Origin: a virus
Length of the DNA stretch: 64,000 nt
Virus record (IMG/VR): IMGVR_UViG_3300045049_000339
Location: 43,717-107,716 of that record
Reading direction: 5' to 3' (one strand)
In this document: one piece after another, positions 63,998 through 64,000 of the stretch
Layout of the letters: every line of letters starts with the position of its first letter
Position numbering within the stretch: position 1 is the first letter of the stretch
The notes under the pieces: model-generated
Databases searched by the model: none
Told to the model about the DNA's origin: nothing
Seen by the model: only the letters and a program-made list of their open reading frames with translations
Made by a program: the position numbers and the translations under genes

Positions 63998-64000
63998 ATG
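63998..64000 (+). CDS. Start codon of a gene continuing beyond the window
   Basis: The final three bases are ATG, preceded by AAAGGAGGGTGACC, a near-perfect ribosome site. The product is not visible. Confidence 0.6.

Overview
The window is part of a large, GC-rich double-stranded DNA tailed phage of Actinobacteria, most likely a Streptomyces siphovirus. The reasons are the GC-biased codon use, actinobacterial promoters (TTGACA-17-TAGTGT), leaderless start sites, a GH25-like (DUF1906-type) endolysin, many HNH endonuclease genes and a tRNA cluster. Nothing suggests a bacterial chromosome.

Layout. Bases 1-5.8 kb (+) are replication and recombination genes: the end of a family A DNA polymerase, a RuvC-like nuclease, a SNF2-type helicase, a Cas4/RecB-like nuclease, a Sak4-like ATPase and an SSB-like protein, with two related HNH genes inserted. 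Bases 5.8-14.9 kb (+) hold at least nine recognisable tRNA genes (Pro, Leu, an initiator-like Met, Tyr, Lys, Phe, Ile, Gln, Arg). Their spacers carry strong hairpins, and many small genes of unknown function are interspersed. Bases 14.92-17.46 kb (+) carry the most striking locus: a promoter, five tandem Y-RNA-like noncoding RNAs and a gene for a Ro60 (TROVE plus VWA) protein, closed by a bidirectional terminator. From 17.47 to 55.0 kb everything is on the minus strand. In transcription order this is terminase, accessory genes, a long repetitive fibre protein, a tail-spike-like protein, portal fusion, protease/scaffold fusion, major capsid, decoration proteins, head-tail connectors, major tail protein, frameshifted tail chaperones, tape measure, baseplate and fibre genes, and then lysis. 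Bases 55-64 kb are early, divergently transcribed small genes with shared leaders, 21-bp repeats, an ATPase gene and a zinc-ribbon gene.

The main result is the Ro60/Y RNA locus. Each of five RNAs has an outer stem, a conserved internal loop (GGGTA on the 5' side, RCTTYGATAT-like on the 3' side) and an 8-bp inner stem. The stems differ in sequence between copies but keep pairing, which is direct covariation evidence. Four of the five carry a tRNA-like domain in circularly permuted order: T arm, 3' acceptor strand, a 5-6 nt linker, 5' acceptor strand, then D arm. Every acceptor stem is 7 bp. Y RNAs with tRNA-like domains are known from bacteria and some phages. A five-copy array with four different permuted tRNA mimics, driven by its own promoter next to Ro60, deserves experimental attention. 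A further permuted tRNA-like element lies at 10.85-10.97 kb.

Other points: a tail gene that needs a +1 frameshift; a zinc-finger reading frame with no canonical start directly behind an in-frame stop; a portal fused to a ParB-like domain; a capsid protease fused to three zinc ribbons; and a 21-bp repeat shared by an intergenic region and the end of an ATPase gene.
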